From: Manduca sexta
Lineage: Eukaryota; Arthropoda; Insecta; Lepidoptera; Sphingidae
DNA length: 64,000 nucleotides
Direction: 5' to 3'
NCBI RefSeq assembly: GCF_014839805.1
Contig: NC_051128.1
Coordinates: forward strand, 13,282,466-13,346,465
The position numbers and the translations under genes are program-made. The notes under the pieces are model-generated. The model searched no databases, had not been told where the DNA came from, and was given only the letters and a program-made list of their open reading frames with translations. Below, piece by piece: positions 48,576 to 61,036 of the stretch. Positions within the stretch are counted from its first letter, which is position 1. Each line of letters opens with the position of its first letter.

Positions 48576-48710
48576 AAAGTTCAGTTCCACTACCGCCATC
48601 TGTGAAAGGGTGGGTAAACTAGCGCGCCTAGCGACCACGCTTTCCCGGAAGTGTGCATGAGTCAACAATAGTGCACAACGTGACCGCTAGATGGCACATG
48701 TAGTTCGAGA
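48576..48710. promoter_or_regulatory. Block with two opposed GATGGC motifs
   Basis: TACCGCCATCTG (48591-48602) and CCGCTAGATGGCAC (48684-48697) face each other about 90 bp apart. The second fits the CTCF core CCRSYAGRKGGC. An initiator-like TCAGTT lies at 48581. The block is GC-richer than its surroundings. Confidence 0.3.
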
Positions 48711-48719
48711 ATTCAATAA

Positions 48720-48830
48720 ACATAACACACTCACGCCTTTAAATGTGAAAGAGAAGGCCACTGCCACAGCACCACTGTGCTACTAGTGCACCAAATTTTC
48801 GGTAACCTATTTTCCATCCCATGATATGAT
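48720..48830 (-). repeat. SINE family A, 3' fragment
   Basis: 'acacactcacgccttta' matches the SINE A tail. The rest is diverged. Confidence 0.5.
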
Positions 48831-50199
48831 ACTATCTTTTTGAGTATAAATTCTAACCCCGGTAACCTCGGGGTGTTTGCGAATCGAAAAATCACACAAA
48901 ACCTTTCAATTCACAGACCTGTAATCGCTGGCACTAGATCATTGAAACAACAACAGTCAGTGTTTAATCCATATAAAATAATTTAACATAAGAAACCCTG
49001 ATAAAGTCAAAATATTTTTTTCAAAAAATTGTTTTATTTCTACGTCCAACATTCGCGTAAACATAACAAAATTAAAATTTGAATAAGTTTTATTAATAGT
49101 CATATATAGTCGGCTTACCCTCAGGCGACACACATACTTGACACTCAATAATATAAAAAATAAGACAGTAAGATATAAAAACTCTACATAATACTCTCTA
49201 ATTCCTTTCCCCATAATTCTAAATAGTATTCTCGTAAAATTATTATTAAACGTTTTTACGTCTTCCCGCCACAATTTTGTTTTCCGAGAATAGAGAATTA
49301 ATTCCCTTACTTTTATTATATACCAAATTCGTCTACGCTTTCTGGAAGAGAAATGGAGATTTATCGATGTAATTAGAGGATATTATTGCAGGAAGCGTTT
49401 AATGAGATGGCTATTAAAAGTTATGGGCGAACATCTTGGTAATGAGTATTTCCTTTTTTACCGCGTTTTTAAATTGTATAGTACTCGGCAATGAAACATA
49501 TCGAGCTATACAAAAATTGAATACTGGGTAATGAATACTGGCTTTAGAACGAATCGGTTAGCTTCGGTTTCGTAAAGCGTTGTCTCTGCAACTCATTTTT
49601 TTTTGCTGTCTTGATAATTTATATTATATAACTCAATGTTATTATAGTAAGTAAGTAGTAATGTTATAACATTGACAAAAATTAAGTTTTTACAAGTTTC
49701 AAGGTATTTTACCATGAAAATTCAATAATGCTATTCATCTGTAACATATTATGAAATCTATACATGATATGGAAACAGTCTTTTGTTTCTTACTCTGCCA
49801 TGAGACAACAGAACCACACATAATGGCAGAGCAGTAACGAGTGTAAGACTTCCTGAGTATATATATATGTGTGTATATATAACCAAAGTTCTTTTAACGA
49901 AAACTGTTTCGTGATAGAGCTTTTGTTTTTTTTTGGGTTATTAAAAAGCAAAAAATATACACATTTATGTTAGTATTATAAATAATTCTAAAATCTATTT
50001 ACATCATCTGACACTTCCGAGGGATTTATGAAAATTTACCCGGAAAATCTAACCGGATATAGTTGAAGTATCTACGACCTATAATTAGATTTCGCCCATG
50101 ACTCTACATGGAAAATCCAATAGAAGTTCCAAGCGATATAGAGGTGAATATTTCTTGCCTTAATTTTACTAATATTCAAATCGATATTTCCAAAATAAA
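48831..50199. other. Gene-free DNA
   Basis: A 9-bp-arm hairpin CTCTGCCAT...ATGGCAGAG at about 49793-49832 and a TA/TG microsatellite at 49858-49880 are the only structures noticed. The 105-codon minus-strand frame at 48957-49274 is without motif. Confidence 0.4.
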
Positions 50200-50432
50200 C
50201 TACCTTGGTGGTGTAGTTAGATTGTGTGCGCGGTACGAACACCGCTCTGAGGTCGCAAGTTCGAATCCCGGTTAGTAATATTCGGTAATTCTCCTCAGTA
50301 TCAGGCATGAGTCGGGAATTTGTGGCAAATTTGGCAATAGACTCGCCTGATAACACATGAGACGGGACACATAGCGGACAGTTGGTGCCTGGTTATACCT
50401 CTGCCTACCATGTCGGAGATGAAGGCATGATA
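50200..50432 (+). repeat. SINE family A, full-length but diverged
   Basis: A box TGGTGTAGTTA and B box AGTTCGAATCC. The body is diverged, with 'tttggcaatagactcgcc'. Confidence 0.8.
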
Positions 50433-50896
50433 TCTGTTTTGTTTCTTACTTGGTATAGGATTTAATCATTTGCTTGCGAAGGATTGATCTCAGCGTAGTA
50501 GTTGTATTTGTATCGCGTACGCATTTAGTAGGTTACAAAGGCAGTTAAAAAAATATATAACACTATATAACAATCATAGAAAGGTACCGACCACTGCAGC
50601 ATTAAGAACCCAAATTACAGCACTCGAAAAACAAATGGGTCAGGTCGGTGAGTCTGACAAAACAATCTGTCTCCCGGGACTCTGAGGATATTCGTAAGCA
50701 ATGCTTTACCTTCAGAAAAACGTGAATTCTCAAGAGACATTGCACGTAAAAAACACGATCATCAAACACCAGGATAAATGTTTTTTTTAATCCTTGAAAT
50801 ATTAATAAATGGGATCGTTTTATTGGTATATGACACAGTAAGGATAATGTACTATAGGACTTTGGGTCATTTGGAATAAGCTAAACTATATTTATA
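50433..50896. other. Gene-free DNA
   Basis: Nothing recognised. Confidence 0.4.
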
Positions 50897-51193
50897 TGAA
50901 ATTTAGAAAACAGACTATAATTTAATATTTTTGGGTTTATAACACTTTCGCATACGGCACGGCATATTTGACCCCACTACACCTGATGGTAAGTGGCGTG
51001 GGGTCTAATAGAATATAACCTGACGGGAGATGATTAACCCTGGGGAGTCGACAAAATTATGCCGACCTGTTGAAACCGTATATAAACATGCTGATCCTGA
51101 AACACGTCACTCTTAGGTGCGCCAGTGTGGCGCGTTTTAGCACCTTGTGTACGGTCACTATCCGGATACAAAATATATCCTACCACCAGCAAA
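50897..51193 (+). repeat. Repeat family D, longest clean copy
   Basis: Runs from 'gaaatttagaaaacag' to 'aaaatatatcctaccaccag'. Together with the 47.9-kb copy it defines a unit of about 295-320 bp. Confidence 0.85.
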
Positions 51194-52151
51194 TAATGAA
51201 GTCAACATCATTATATAACATGTCAATGACGCTTATTAATCGCTTTTTATCTAAAAAAAGATGTCTTTCAGGTTTTAGAGCTCTAAAAGCTTGTACGATA
51301 CGTATTGACGTGGCATAAATTTCGTGCACAATGAAGATGGAACGGTCATTTCTACTTCATAGAAAATTCTGCGCGTAATTCGCCATCGTTTTACTAACGG
51401 TTCAAAATAGGAATCGATTTGGTGCTAATTCAGATCTATATGTATGTGAAATATATATCTCAACCCATTACAGTGGTCATTTTGTTACTTTCGCTTCAAA
51501 TTTTACTGCACTAAGAGATCATTTGGAGATATATATAATATTATCGCTTTAATTAGTATTACCCGTGACTTTAGTAGTGTAAAAATCTTATTCTGGGAAT
51601 AAAAATCCTCTTCATATTTCCCCGGGATATAAGTAACCTAAAACACTCAAGAGTATTGTAGCGTCCTATAAGTAAAAAAAAAACAAAATTGGTTTATTTC
51701 GTAAGATTGCCGCATTGAAACAAAAGACACTAACACCCTTTTCAACTATAGTATACATTAATTAATTTTTAAATAATAATTTGTGATCAATCCGTTTCCT
51801 TCCAATTACAACTTAACATGTGCATAAAGTTCATAAACAGCAATAATTCTAAATACTGATTAACATACCACATATTATTAACTACTAGCACTTTGTTATA
51901 ATTAAATTAAATTTAAAGGGAGTGTTCGATGCTATTATACACGCTGGCCTCAATGTGTGGCATTTTACAAATAAAATGTGGTGAATAATACTAGACTCGA
52001 AAGTAAAAGTGTTCTATTCACCCGGGGGCGCTCTCAACGAAATGTATTCTGCATGTTCAACGATGTATCCATTCGTTGTGTTTGCATTCGAATAGAATTT
52101 GTATAATGCGAAATATTATTCGCAAAGTAACAGACGATGTGAATTTATTAC
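51194..52151. other. Gene-free DNA
   Basis: Contains an imperfect inverted pair around 52013-52106 ('ttctattc...gaatagaa'). No gene. Confidence 0.4.
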
Positions 52152-52457
52152 TGGTGGTAGGTCTCTCATATGTGAGAGTCCGCCTGGGTAGGAACTACTG
52201 CAATATCTATTTTTGCCACCAAGCCACTGTGTAGTCACAGTTTTGTTTGACGGTTTGAGGGACATTGTACCCAGTGTAACTACTGGACATAATAAGACTT
52301 AACGTATCATGTCTCAGGATGGCGAGCGCAATGGAATACCTCACAATACTTTGTAATTAAAGTTGTTGGACGATGATTCTATTGTTTAAGGACGGTCGTA
52401 TCGCTTACCATCAGGCGAATGGCAAGCTCGTCTCGTCATTCCAAGCAATAAAAAAAC
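52152..52457 (+). repeat. Repeat family C copy
   Basis: Complete, ending 'gcaataaaaaaac'. Confidence 0.78.
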
Positions 52458-53103
52458 CTGCAGCATATACATTAATTTAATTCGTGAAGTCATACCAATA
52501 ATATAAATTAATATTAGTTTATAATCAAATCACATTTCTGGACATCAAATATTTCATAACCAGTAATATAAACTCGTTTATTTTAACTACAATTTCCATC
52601 ATGCCGCCATAATCGACCTAATATCATCAGGGTGGTTAACTTTTGTTAGCACCTCGAAGATTTTGTAAATTATATAACCTTAAATATATGTGTTTAGACC
52701 TTTCTTAATGAAGCAGAGATAAATGAGTTAATTTCCAAACTTAACAAATCCAACTACACGAACTTTTCGTTTAAAATGAGCCATATTTTTCCACATTATT
52801 TCACTTAGCAAAGGATGAACGATATATTTCACGCGCCGACAGCTCATTACAACGTGACGAATGTCCCACCAACAATTTGGAGCATTAAAGTATGAGAAAC
52901 AGAACAGCAGCGTAACTATACAGAAATATGAGAATATAACAAAGAAAAAACACACTTGAAAATGTTACAGGAAAGCAATATTCCTCATTTTATTAACTTG
53001 GACGAAATGCTTATTCCAGTTCAGTTTAAAAGGCAAACTACAAAACTAATTTGAAAACCATTTTTTTTTTCAAATTGGTTAATAAATAACCGAGTTGTGA
53101 GGT
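52458..53103. other. Gene-free DNA
   Basis: Nothing recognised. Confidence 0.4.
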
Positions 53104-53315
53104 AGAGTGGTAGGAAATTTGTAACCTGGTTATTGACCAACGTACACAAAGTATAAAACTCGTTGCGGGCTACGTGAGCGTGTCGCGTTCCAGGATCAGC
53201 CTGAGTATATCAGGTTTCAAACAAGCCGACATAATTATGTCGACTGGCGAAGGATAATCATATTACGTCACTCGGCATTAGACACTCTACTCCACTTACC
53301 ATCAGATGCAGTCAA
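53104..53315 (-). repeat. Repeat family D copy
   Basis: Minus strand. Complement of 'gatggtaagtggagtaga' is at the right and 'ggtaggaaattt' at the left. Confidence 0.75.
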
Positions 53316-54783
53316 GTTATTTTGCTGTAATCATATAAGAAAGGATTTTAAACCAGCGTAATTACAGAACATTATCTATTGCAACATGTAATGTCTCAGG
53401 TGAAGGTAGTGGCGATATACAGTGATTTATATCCATCGAATTCAGTCCTTATTCAGTTTAGTTTAAGACAATATAAATTGGCATACGGACTACCGTTCCA
53501 CACTAATTTCACAAAGATTAACACGTAAAAACTAAATAAAATTCATTATAAAGGTAAACAACACCATCAATTAATATCAACGAAATAAATATAAAATTTT
53601 AATTAAAACTGTAATAATAAATCAATATGTGATAAATAAACTTGTGATTTAGGTATAAGAATTTGATAAAATATGTATTTTTTTAATGTGCAAGAAATAA
53701 AATGTTTTTTTTTTCATTTATTAACGTTACACGAATGTGTTACGAATTTACACTGTCATAAAGAATAAAGTCCTTAGTCCGGAAATTAATAACACCCGAG
53801 GGGCGAGGAAGAGCTATGAAATTATAAATAATCGTTAAGCTATGAGTGTGAAAATGCGGCCAGCGATTACTCGCTACGGTCTATTTCCTATATGAGTATG
53901 GTGCCAAGAGAACGCTTGGTAAGCAAGTTGACCGCCAGAAGCGTCGCCAAGTCATTGTTTGGCTCTTTTGGCTGAGATAAGTAGTAGAGCGAAAGTCGTC
54001 ACATGAAAATTTTCGAAGATTTTATAATAAAACACCACAAAACATAAATTTTGCGTTTTTAACATTTATTTGTTTGACAATTAACTTAAAATTAAAATTG
54101 TATTAAGTACATAGATACTTATAACAACAACTTAACTTATTTACTAAAATACAACAATTTTAAATAAATTAATTAACAAATAAGCAAAGGAGCGAGAACA
54201 TATAAATATAGCTGGGGAAATGCAACGATTGTGAACGTCCGTCCGATCCTAAGCAACATGCAAGCAAAAGCGTATCGCCAACGCAATGGTCCGCTGGCCA
54301 GCCGGTTCAGTTTCGCACCCTTTTACTTTCTTTTTTTTCGAATGACTGACCACATCACCTTCCTCATTATAATATGATTTCTAGTCATCTATAAATAAAA
54401 ATGAGTACAATAAGTATCATATAGACATTATATTACGACTCCATGACATACTTAAAATATCGTATATATTTTATAGATATTTATCAACTTTTTTGTATTG
54501 ATTTTGTGTCAATAAGGTTATAATGCTCTTTCCAATTATTTAGCTTATTTTCAATAGAAATAAAATTGCATATAGTTCACTCTAGACATTCACTTTGATC
54601 CATGATAGCACGATTCGAAAAGCGTATCCTAGATCTTTTGGACTTTACTCACTTTTAGCTTTGCGACATTTTCTATTGGTCACGTCGCTTTACCTTAGAT
54701 CCGAGGTGTTTGAATTTCGAATGACTACAATCAAGTATGGTAAGATGGCATTCAGTTCAGTTGGACAAGAGTTACTAACTGAG
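53316..54783. other. Gene-free DNA
   Basis: GC-richer stretches at 53800-54005 and 54220-54320 are single-copy here and unassigned. No supported exon. Confidence 0.4.
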
Positions 54784-55038
54784 ACTGCCTCAGTGGCGTT
54801 TTTGTATTACAGTACAATGACAGTAGGACTCAGGTTCGATGCCCGGGTCGGACAAAGTGAAATTGGGTTTTTTTACCGATAGGTACTGATAAGTCCAGCC
54901 TCTAGGATTTGTGCACAATGTGGCGATAGGTTCGCCCTTTTATCATATTATGAGGCAAAATACGCATATTGAAAAGTCGATGCACCAGTTACGCCTCTGC
55001 CTACCCAATTGGAAATAAAAGGCGTGAGTGTATGTGTG
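54784..55038 (+). repeat. SINE family A, full-length
   Basis: Box A is mutated (TGGCGTTTTTG) and box B is GGTTCGATGCCC. Body and 'ataaaaggcgtgagtgtatg' end are present. Confidence 0.82.
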
Positions 55039-55167
55039 AAAGAGTTACTCTACTGACATACTTCATAGTGTAAATATTGTATCAAGTATATACTCGTCTT
55101 AATAAGGTTCAATTTAATAATTTTTTTTTTCAAATAAATCGTATTCTCCAACTACAATAAGAAACAA

Positions 55168-55252
55168 AACACACTTCACGCTTCTATCCCCGAAGAGGTA
55201 GGCAAAGGTGCAACCAGAACTTTTCGCCACGAGTATATTCCTTGCCATGATA
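55168..55252 (-). repeat. SINE family A, 3' fragment
   Basis: 'cacgcttctatccccgaaga' and 'ggcaaaggtgcaacc' match the SINE A 3' end in reverse. Confidence 0.65.
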
Positions 55253-55767
55253 CATTGGCTGAGAAACTCCACTTACATTAGACTAAAAGCAACTCTTTCC
55301 TAATAATTTTAAAGTTTTATTTCTTTTCACATAAAAATATATTACTGACCCTCCAATATCGCATATATTTGGCTTCAGAAATGTGAACACGTTTACGAGC
55401 GCAATAAACTATACGCAAGCCATCGGGTAATGAGATAGACGCCCCGCACTTTATCATAATATCACTTCTAATATAAGAATGTGTTACAGTCATAAGAGGA
55501 AGCGTGTAGGGCGCTTGAGCGATTTGTTACCTAAATAGTTTCGGTTATGAATATATTGTCAATGGCTTTTGTTTCTACCTTTGAAATAGAGAAAACGTGT
55601 TTTTTTATTATTCAAATATAATTTTATTAAATATCTCCTGATATGTGCGGTATCTCTCAAATATTGAATATTTTAAGTCTGACTGTATTGCCACCGGATT
55701 GTCCTCTTCCTAGGAGACCCTGAACGGATCTGCAATAGATGAGTAATAAGCTCATTATTGCATAATA
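55253..55767. other. Gene-free DNA
   Basis: Nothing recognised. Confidence 0.4.
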
Positions 55768-55852
55768 ACACACGCTTTTTATCCTTAAAGAGGCAGAGGC
55801 TATACTAGTACGAAAGTGCTGTTTTCATGCACGCCTGTGATATCAAGGTCCC
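55768..55852 (-). repeat. SINE family A, decayed 3' fragment
   Basis: 'acacgctttttatccttaaa' and 'gaggcagaggc' resemble the SINE A tail in reverse. It abuts a perfect palindrome. Confidence 0.45.
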
Positions 55853-55891
55853 ATTCCTTGGAATGCTAGAGACTCTAGCATTCCAAGGAAT
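55853..55891. repeat. Perfect 39-bp palindrome, 19-bp arms
   Basis: Left arm ATTCCTTGGAATGCTAGAG, one-base spacer, then its exact complement. No mismatch. Confidence 0.95.
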
Positions 55892-56094
55892 CTACTACCC
55901 AAGAACTTACTGCTGCGAGGGTTATGGTTGCATGCATATGCGTACTCCGCGACCTTCGATATAAGACAGAAAAGAATGGAAGGGTGTTAGCCGGAGGGTT
56001 AAATCGGCAAGTCCGGCAGAAATCCGTAAACGGATTAAAATGTGTTACAAAAAAAGGGGTGCCACTAGTGAACCCACCTTCCTTCATGTTTGAT

Positions 56095-56213
56095 TCCATA
56101 ATTGTGATAAGAGGCGAGCCCATCACCATTTCGGGTTAAAATTCCAATCTCTAGACTGATGTTAATCAAAAAACCCAACACCACTTTTCACGACCCCAGA
56201 TTTAAACCCGAAA
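56095..56213 (-). repeat. SINE family A fragment
   Basis: 'gcgagcccatcaccatttcg' and 'aattccaatctctagactg' match the SINE A body in reverse. Confidence 0.6.
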
Positions 56214-57195
56214 ACGTAGGCCAAAGTACAATATACAACAACATTCTTGAGGCAGACATTATTATATCACGATCCATTAAATTTGTGTCTCCGAGAAACG
56301 CAATAGAGCTGCAGTACATTTTGTCTACACTTATAAGCGAAACGCTATCCGCTCCGCTTTTGGAATAAGCTTGTACCTTAAGTAACAGGAATTCGGAAGC
56401 GATATCAAATGTGTAATACACACTGAAGGACGCGAGATATGAAGGCTGAGATTCCATGTTACTTTATGATCATATTTATAAGAAAACTCGGTCACTTCAT
56501 ATAAAATGGGATATTTGAGATGAGATCATTCGTTTATGATAAATCATGAGCCAGCACTTATGCTTGGGGTCAAGGATTCGAACCTTGGAATTATAAATTA
56601 GTGTAATCTAAAAATATTTTATTATTATTACAATTTAAAAATTATTTATTATTAGATTGTTCTATCCGAATTATTATTTTGAAGAAGCTCATATTGTTAC
56701 TTATAATTTTTCCAATTAAACTCTTTTTCAAAGAATGAAGCATGGAACATTACTGAAATTAAAATGAATTATATTCTTCAAGATATTGTTATCATCATCA
56801 CTAATTTCACTGGCCTCCTACATCGACTGTAGATGATTAAAACAGTGTCAACTATTGGAGATTGTTTTGAAATATTTCCTTTGATGGTTCTAAAGGCTAC
56901 GATCCAAATATATGTTACATTATTAGTACATAGGCCACTATATTCCAAATATACATTATATTATTATTGTTATATGTATACCATATATACAAGTATGTGT
57001 AATATTTCAAACTCGTAATTTATGACTATCGCAAACTATAAACATAAACAAGCAATATTTGTATGACAAAGCTGTAAACGTTTTACCGTCTCGACTTACA
57101 TCGATGGCCCAACATAAACATTTCACCAAACACAGTTATTGTCGTAAACAAGCTTTTAAGTTTAAAGCATTATGAAACTTAGCGACTTTGAATAT
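56214..57195. other. Gene-free DNA
   Basis: Nothing recognised. Confidence 0.4.
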
Positions 57196-57197
57196 TG

Positions 57198-57272
57198 CGT
57201 ATACAGAGTGTTTCAAAAAGTAGGTGTAATAAAGTATACATGGTGTTTCAGAAAATAGGTATCATTTTCAAT
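57198..57272 (+). repeat. Two direct copies of 'gtatacagrgtgtttca'
   Basis: 'gtatacagagtgtttcaaaa' then 'gtatacatggtgtttcagaa', each followed by 'taggt'. The period is about 37 bp. This may be a remnant of a transposon end. Confidence 0.5.
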
Positions 57273-57466
57273 TGAATGAATTACAAAAAGAATAAAAAAT
57301 ATATTCTAAATGCAAAATTTAGGTACTCCAAATATCGGGATGACATGAGTACTGTAATATTAAATAGGTATAAAATAAATAGGTAATAATTGTTAATATA
57401 TTGAAAATGCTATTTATATCGTTATTGACGCTAATTATGGTACCTAAAATCTAACATATGAGGTCA

Positions 57467-57510
57467 AGCTTAGGTACCATGAGACCCTAGGGTCTCATGG
57501 TACCTAAGCT
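57467..57510. repeat. Perfect 44-bp palindrome
   Basis: Half-site AGCTTAGGTACCATGAGACC plus CT; symmetric around 57488/57489. With one mismatched pair it extends four bases further on each side. A 14-bp palindrome TGGCCCTAGGGCCA lies about 13 bases downstream. Confidence 0.95.
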
Positions 57511-57725
57511 CGACTGGGCTGGTGGCCCTAGGGCCAGTGGGGGCCTAAACGGACGCGAGGCTCCAGACAGAGTAAAGAAAAAATCCCCTGGTTTGAACAG
57601 TTTCGTTGGTAAGATCATAAAAAAGGTCCTCCAAGACACCGCGCGAGGCCCCTACATTCGTGAGGCCCCTAGCGGTTTCCCTTTATCTGCCCCTAAGGTC
57701 GCAACTGCCTATGGCACAATTTAGC
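57511..57725 (+). other. GC-rich block of unknown origin
   Basis: Unlike its surroundings, it has repeated 'gaggcccctac/agc' units at about 57645-57672. The 75-codon open frame has no recognisable motif. It may be a DNA-transposon fragment associated with the palindrome. Confidence 0.3.
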
Positions 57726-58113
57726 TTTCGGAATAAGAATATCAGTCAAAAATACCTCAACGCAATATCACGTTTTATTAAAAATCAAATACCATTCCAA
57801 TCTCAAATTCCTTCAGGATAACTTTCAAGTTGAAGGAATTCAATATCCGACGTCAGAAACATAATATTTCGTAAATTTTCATATCAATTTACAAACTTAT
57901 GTCGATGATAAATTGGAACTTTTTAATTTACTTGTAAAAATCCGAGCGAAATCAATTTAGTAAAGTTTCTTTTTTGGCTATTGTATGAATCGAACACGCG
58001 AAAGATTTCGAACTTAGTACTTTATTGGATGTGACATCAAGGGTGATAGGAATGTCACCTCGCTTTTAGATTATCCAAAATGAAAAAAAATTAAGGGCAT
58101 GAAGTAGTTTTTC

Positions 58114-58365
58114 TCATGAGAAAAATAAACGATGAAGTGGGTCACTTGATGATAAGTGGTCACCTCTAAAATATGTTTTAATTACTGCAATGGATGACGT
58201 CATCAGCCTGCCCCTCGCCAGACGGTAAGCGATACGACCGCCCATAAACAACAGCAACACCATACAGAACTTTGAGTAACAAAGTACTTGGCACTCCACT
58301 GCGCTCATCTCAGAGATATAAGATGTTAAATCTCATAATGCCCAGTAATTACACTGGCTTCTATT
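58114..58365 (-). repeat. Repeat family C, truncated copy
   Basis: Complement of 'cgtatcgcttaccgtctggc', 'gatgagcgcagtggagtg' and 'taattactgggcattatgag' is present. The 5' part is missing. Confidence 0.7.
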
Positions 58366-58414
58366 TCCTCGAAAATGGCATGCACTCAGCTGCTTTCTTG
58401 AAACTCTAAATAAA

Positions 58415-58733
58415 CAATAATATCAGCCCTGTATTACATACTGTACCACTACTGGGCATTGGCTTCCTCTACTATTGAAAGGGATTAGGCCTTTGTCCAT
58501 CACGCTGGCCTAGTGCGGTTTGGTAGACTACACACACTCTCAAAATTCCTATAGAGAACTTCTTAGGTATACAAGTTTCTTCACGAGGTTGTCCTTTACC
58601 GTTAAAGCAACCGATAATTCACAAAGAATACACATATCATTTTAAAAAAATTCACAGGTGTGCTCTTGGGATTTGAACCTGCGGATATTCGTCTCGGCAG
58701 TCCTTTCCACACCCAACCAAGCTATCACCGCCG
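58415..58733 (-). repeat. SINE family B, full-length
   Basis: From 'aataatatcagccctg' at the left (tail) to the head with complement of A box near 58720. B box complement is 'ggatttgaacc' at about 58668. Confidence 0.85.
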
Positions 58734-59410
58734 CATATTGGTACTACCTGGATAAAATTGAGATCAAATGCGACCTGGTACCTGTGCAAATATCGGGTTC
58801 CACTTGTAGTCAAAATAGGCTCTTTACTTAAAAATCCCCAATATATAACATACTGAAATTCGTCCAATCAGTTCATATTAAAAAAGTATAATTAACTTAA
58901 CACTCATGAAACTCGAAAACGAACTAAAGTTAAATAAAACGCGTTCTGATAAAGTTTTGCCAAACCGTGTGCGAATAAGGAAACTTACTCTAATATGTTT
59001 TCTAACTGTAATTACTATTTTAGGTCAAAGGCCTGCTTATATAAGAGTCGATTTAAAAATAATGCAGCTTCTTAATGTAACATTAATGCAGCTTCTTAAA
59101 GAGAGGTAAATTAAGTTCCAGGGTACAAGGTAGGCATAAGTTTTATGGAAAACCAACGTGAAATCCCAACGTGCTGTTTGGTTTCGTATGGCAAGATTTT
59201 CGGAGGGTCGATACCCTTCTTTTTCCCTAATCTGTATTCGTCTTCTTTAAGGCGAGCAGTGCATCAATGATCTTAATAAAATAAAATATCTTCTCGATCT
59301 ACAGTTTTCTTTATTATATTCCGTGAAAGCAATAGAACATACAAAGACAATTGTTAAACAACCACATAAAATTTTTAAGGACCATTTTTACAATAGTCAA
59401 TCAATTTTGA
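58734..59410. other. Gene-free DNA
   Basis: 'aatgcagcttcttaa' is directly repeated at about 59061 and 59085. No gene. Confidence 0.4.
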
Positions 59411-59660
59411 TGATGGTAGGATATATTTTATGTCCTTACGAAGAGCGACCACCACCACCACTATACATAAGGTGTTAAAACCCACCATAGTGGCCCACGT
59501 GAGACTCGCGTTCCGAAATCAGCCTGTGTATATCCGGTTAATAGGCCGGCATAATTGTGTCGACTGTATGGTAACCATCTCTCGTCAGTCGACATTCTAT
59601 CGGACTCTAATCCACTTACCATCAGGTAAAGTGGGGTCATATTGCCATACCCTTAAGAAA
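59411..59660 (-). repeat. Repeat family D, near full-length
   Basis: Hairpin GTCGACTG (59559-59566) and CAGTCGAC (59586-59593). It ends 'gatggtaggatatatttta' at the left. Confidence 0.82.
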
Positions 59661-60751
59661 AACCCTATCAAATAAATGATAACCTGACAAAGAGAACATA
59701 GGTACAGTTTGATACAAACAATTTTAATAGTAGTATACCTACTTACTTTTATACATACATAAAAAAATATCCGATTAAAAAATCAACTCTTAGTTAAGAC
59801 GTCAAAATATTTACCTAAATATGCAATATAATAGAAATTTCTTTAAGCATGTATGTTGGATTCACATTAACATTGCATTTCTCAGAAACTATTAATAAAT
59901 TTTAAAACCGTGCAGTTATAAATCTACTTAAAATATGTTCTTCGGAACTAGAACCAACATCTATTACTGTCAGTGTTGACAGCGAAATAAAAATAAAATT
60001 AACTAGTTCATATCCCAGAGATAAAGTTTAAATGTTGCCACATAAAATTGCTGTTACTAGAGACGATTTATCATGTACTCTAGGGCGTCTGAAAGAGGTC
60101 GATAAAAAAAACACTTAACACTGCATTACCCGAAAAGCTTCTCGGTATAAAAACTTCCCTTTTATACCTATAATCCGAGTTGAACGTAAAAATGTTAACC
60201 TCGGCTTTTAGTTTTTTTTTTTTATTTATATTTTTCAAACGCAGCTCGTTGGCAACTTAATCTTAGCTTTAAGCTACTACTACTATATAATAACCGTTTA
60301 ATTCAAAGCCTAGTTCGGAGTACGCCAATAGTCCGAAATCCGTCTAGTCATGAAGCAAATAATTGGTAACTAAGTTTGTCTGAACATAGTAATAATCTGA
60401 AGTTAAGACAGATACGTTTAGTTAATAAATCACTCGCTACTGGACCAAAAATTAGCGTAATTCAAACTAAACGGAAGTTTCATTGAGCAAAGCAATAAAC
60501 AAACAAATCCCCTTTATTTTATTGTCCGATTGACTGGTTGTGTATCGTATTCGCCACGTTTGGCCAACCGCCAACTACTCAAGGTCACCATTTCGCAATC
60601 TGACACACTGCGCTTAAGTTTAGACAATATTGCTGAATTGAATTAATGTACTTGATTTACTTAATGTAACATTTTATTGTTGTTGTCTACAAAAAAAAGC
60701 TAATGTATTGTAATAACTGCGGTATAGTATAACATAAATAATTATATTTTA
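59661..60751. other. Gene-free DNA
   Basis: A TCAAGGTCA site (FTZ-F1/ERR half-site type) lies at about 60579-60587. No gene. Confidence 0.4.
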
Positions 60752-61036
60752 CTAGGGGTTAATCGCGGCTTCGTCCGCTTAAAAAGCCATCGCTGCTAAA
60801 AAAAGCCTCTTAAAAGACGGCTGACGCTGGCATCTATCCATCCATCTATTTAAAAAACAGGTTTAAAGGTTCCATAATATTTCATGACGGCTATTTTAAC
60901 GGTATAAAAATTATCCTATATGTTAATGTAGGACATGGTCTACCGGTGTACTAAACGTCACCAAAATCCGTGTTATTTTTTCGTTAACTTCTTATAAACA
61001 TCCATTTTCCCAAATTTTCTTATTAATATTAATAGA
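60752..61036 (-). mobile_element. Non-autonomous Helitron
   Basis: On the minus strand A|TCTATTAATATTAATAAG at 61036 and CTAG|T at 60755-60752, with 'gcggacgaagccgcg' hairpin arms near the 3' end. Shares 'acatggtctacc' internal sequence with the outer Helitron at 1.36-1.84 kb. Confidence 0.75.

Noticed and set aside
49793..49832. microRNA precursor
   Set aside because: The stem is only 9 perfect pairs, too short for a miRNA hairpin.
50984..50996. ATG|GTAAGTGG splice donors
   Set aside because: This sequence is part of the family D consensus and occurs in most copies, so it does not mark exons.
57497..57724. Glycine/proline-rich 75-residue protein
   Set aside because: It starts inside a palindrome and is driven by 'gaggcccct' repeats. 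No coding evidence.
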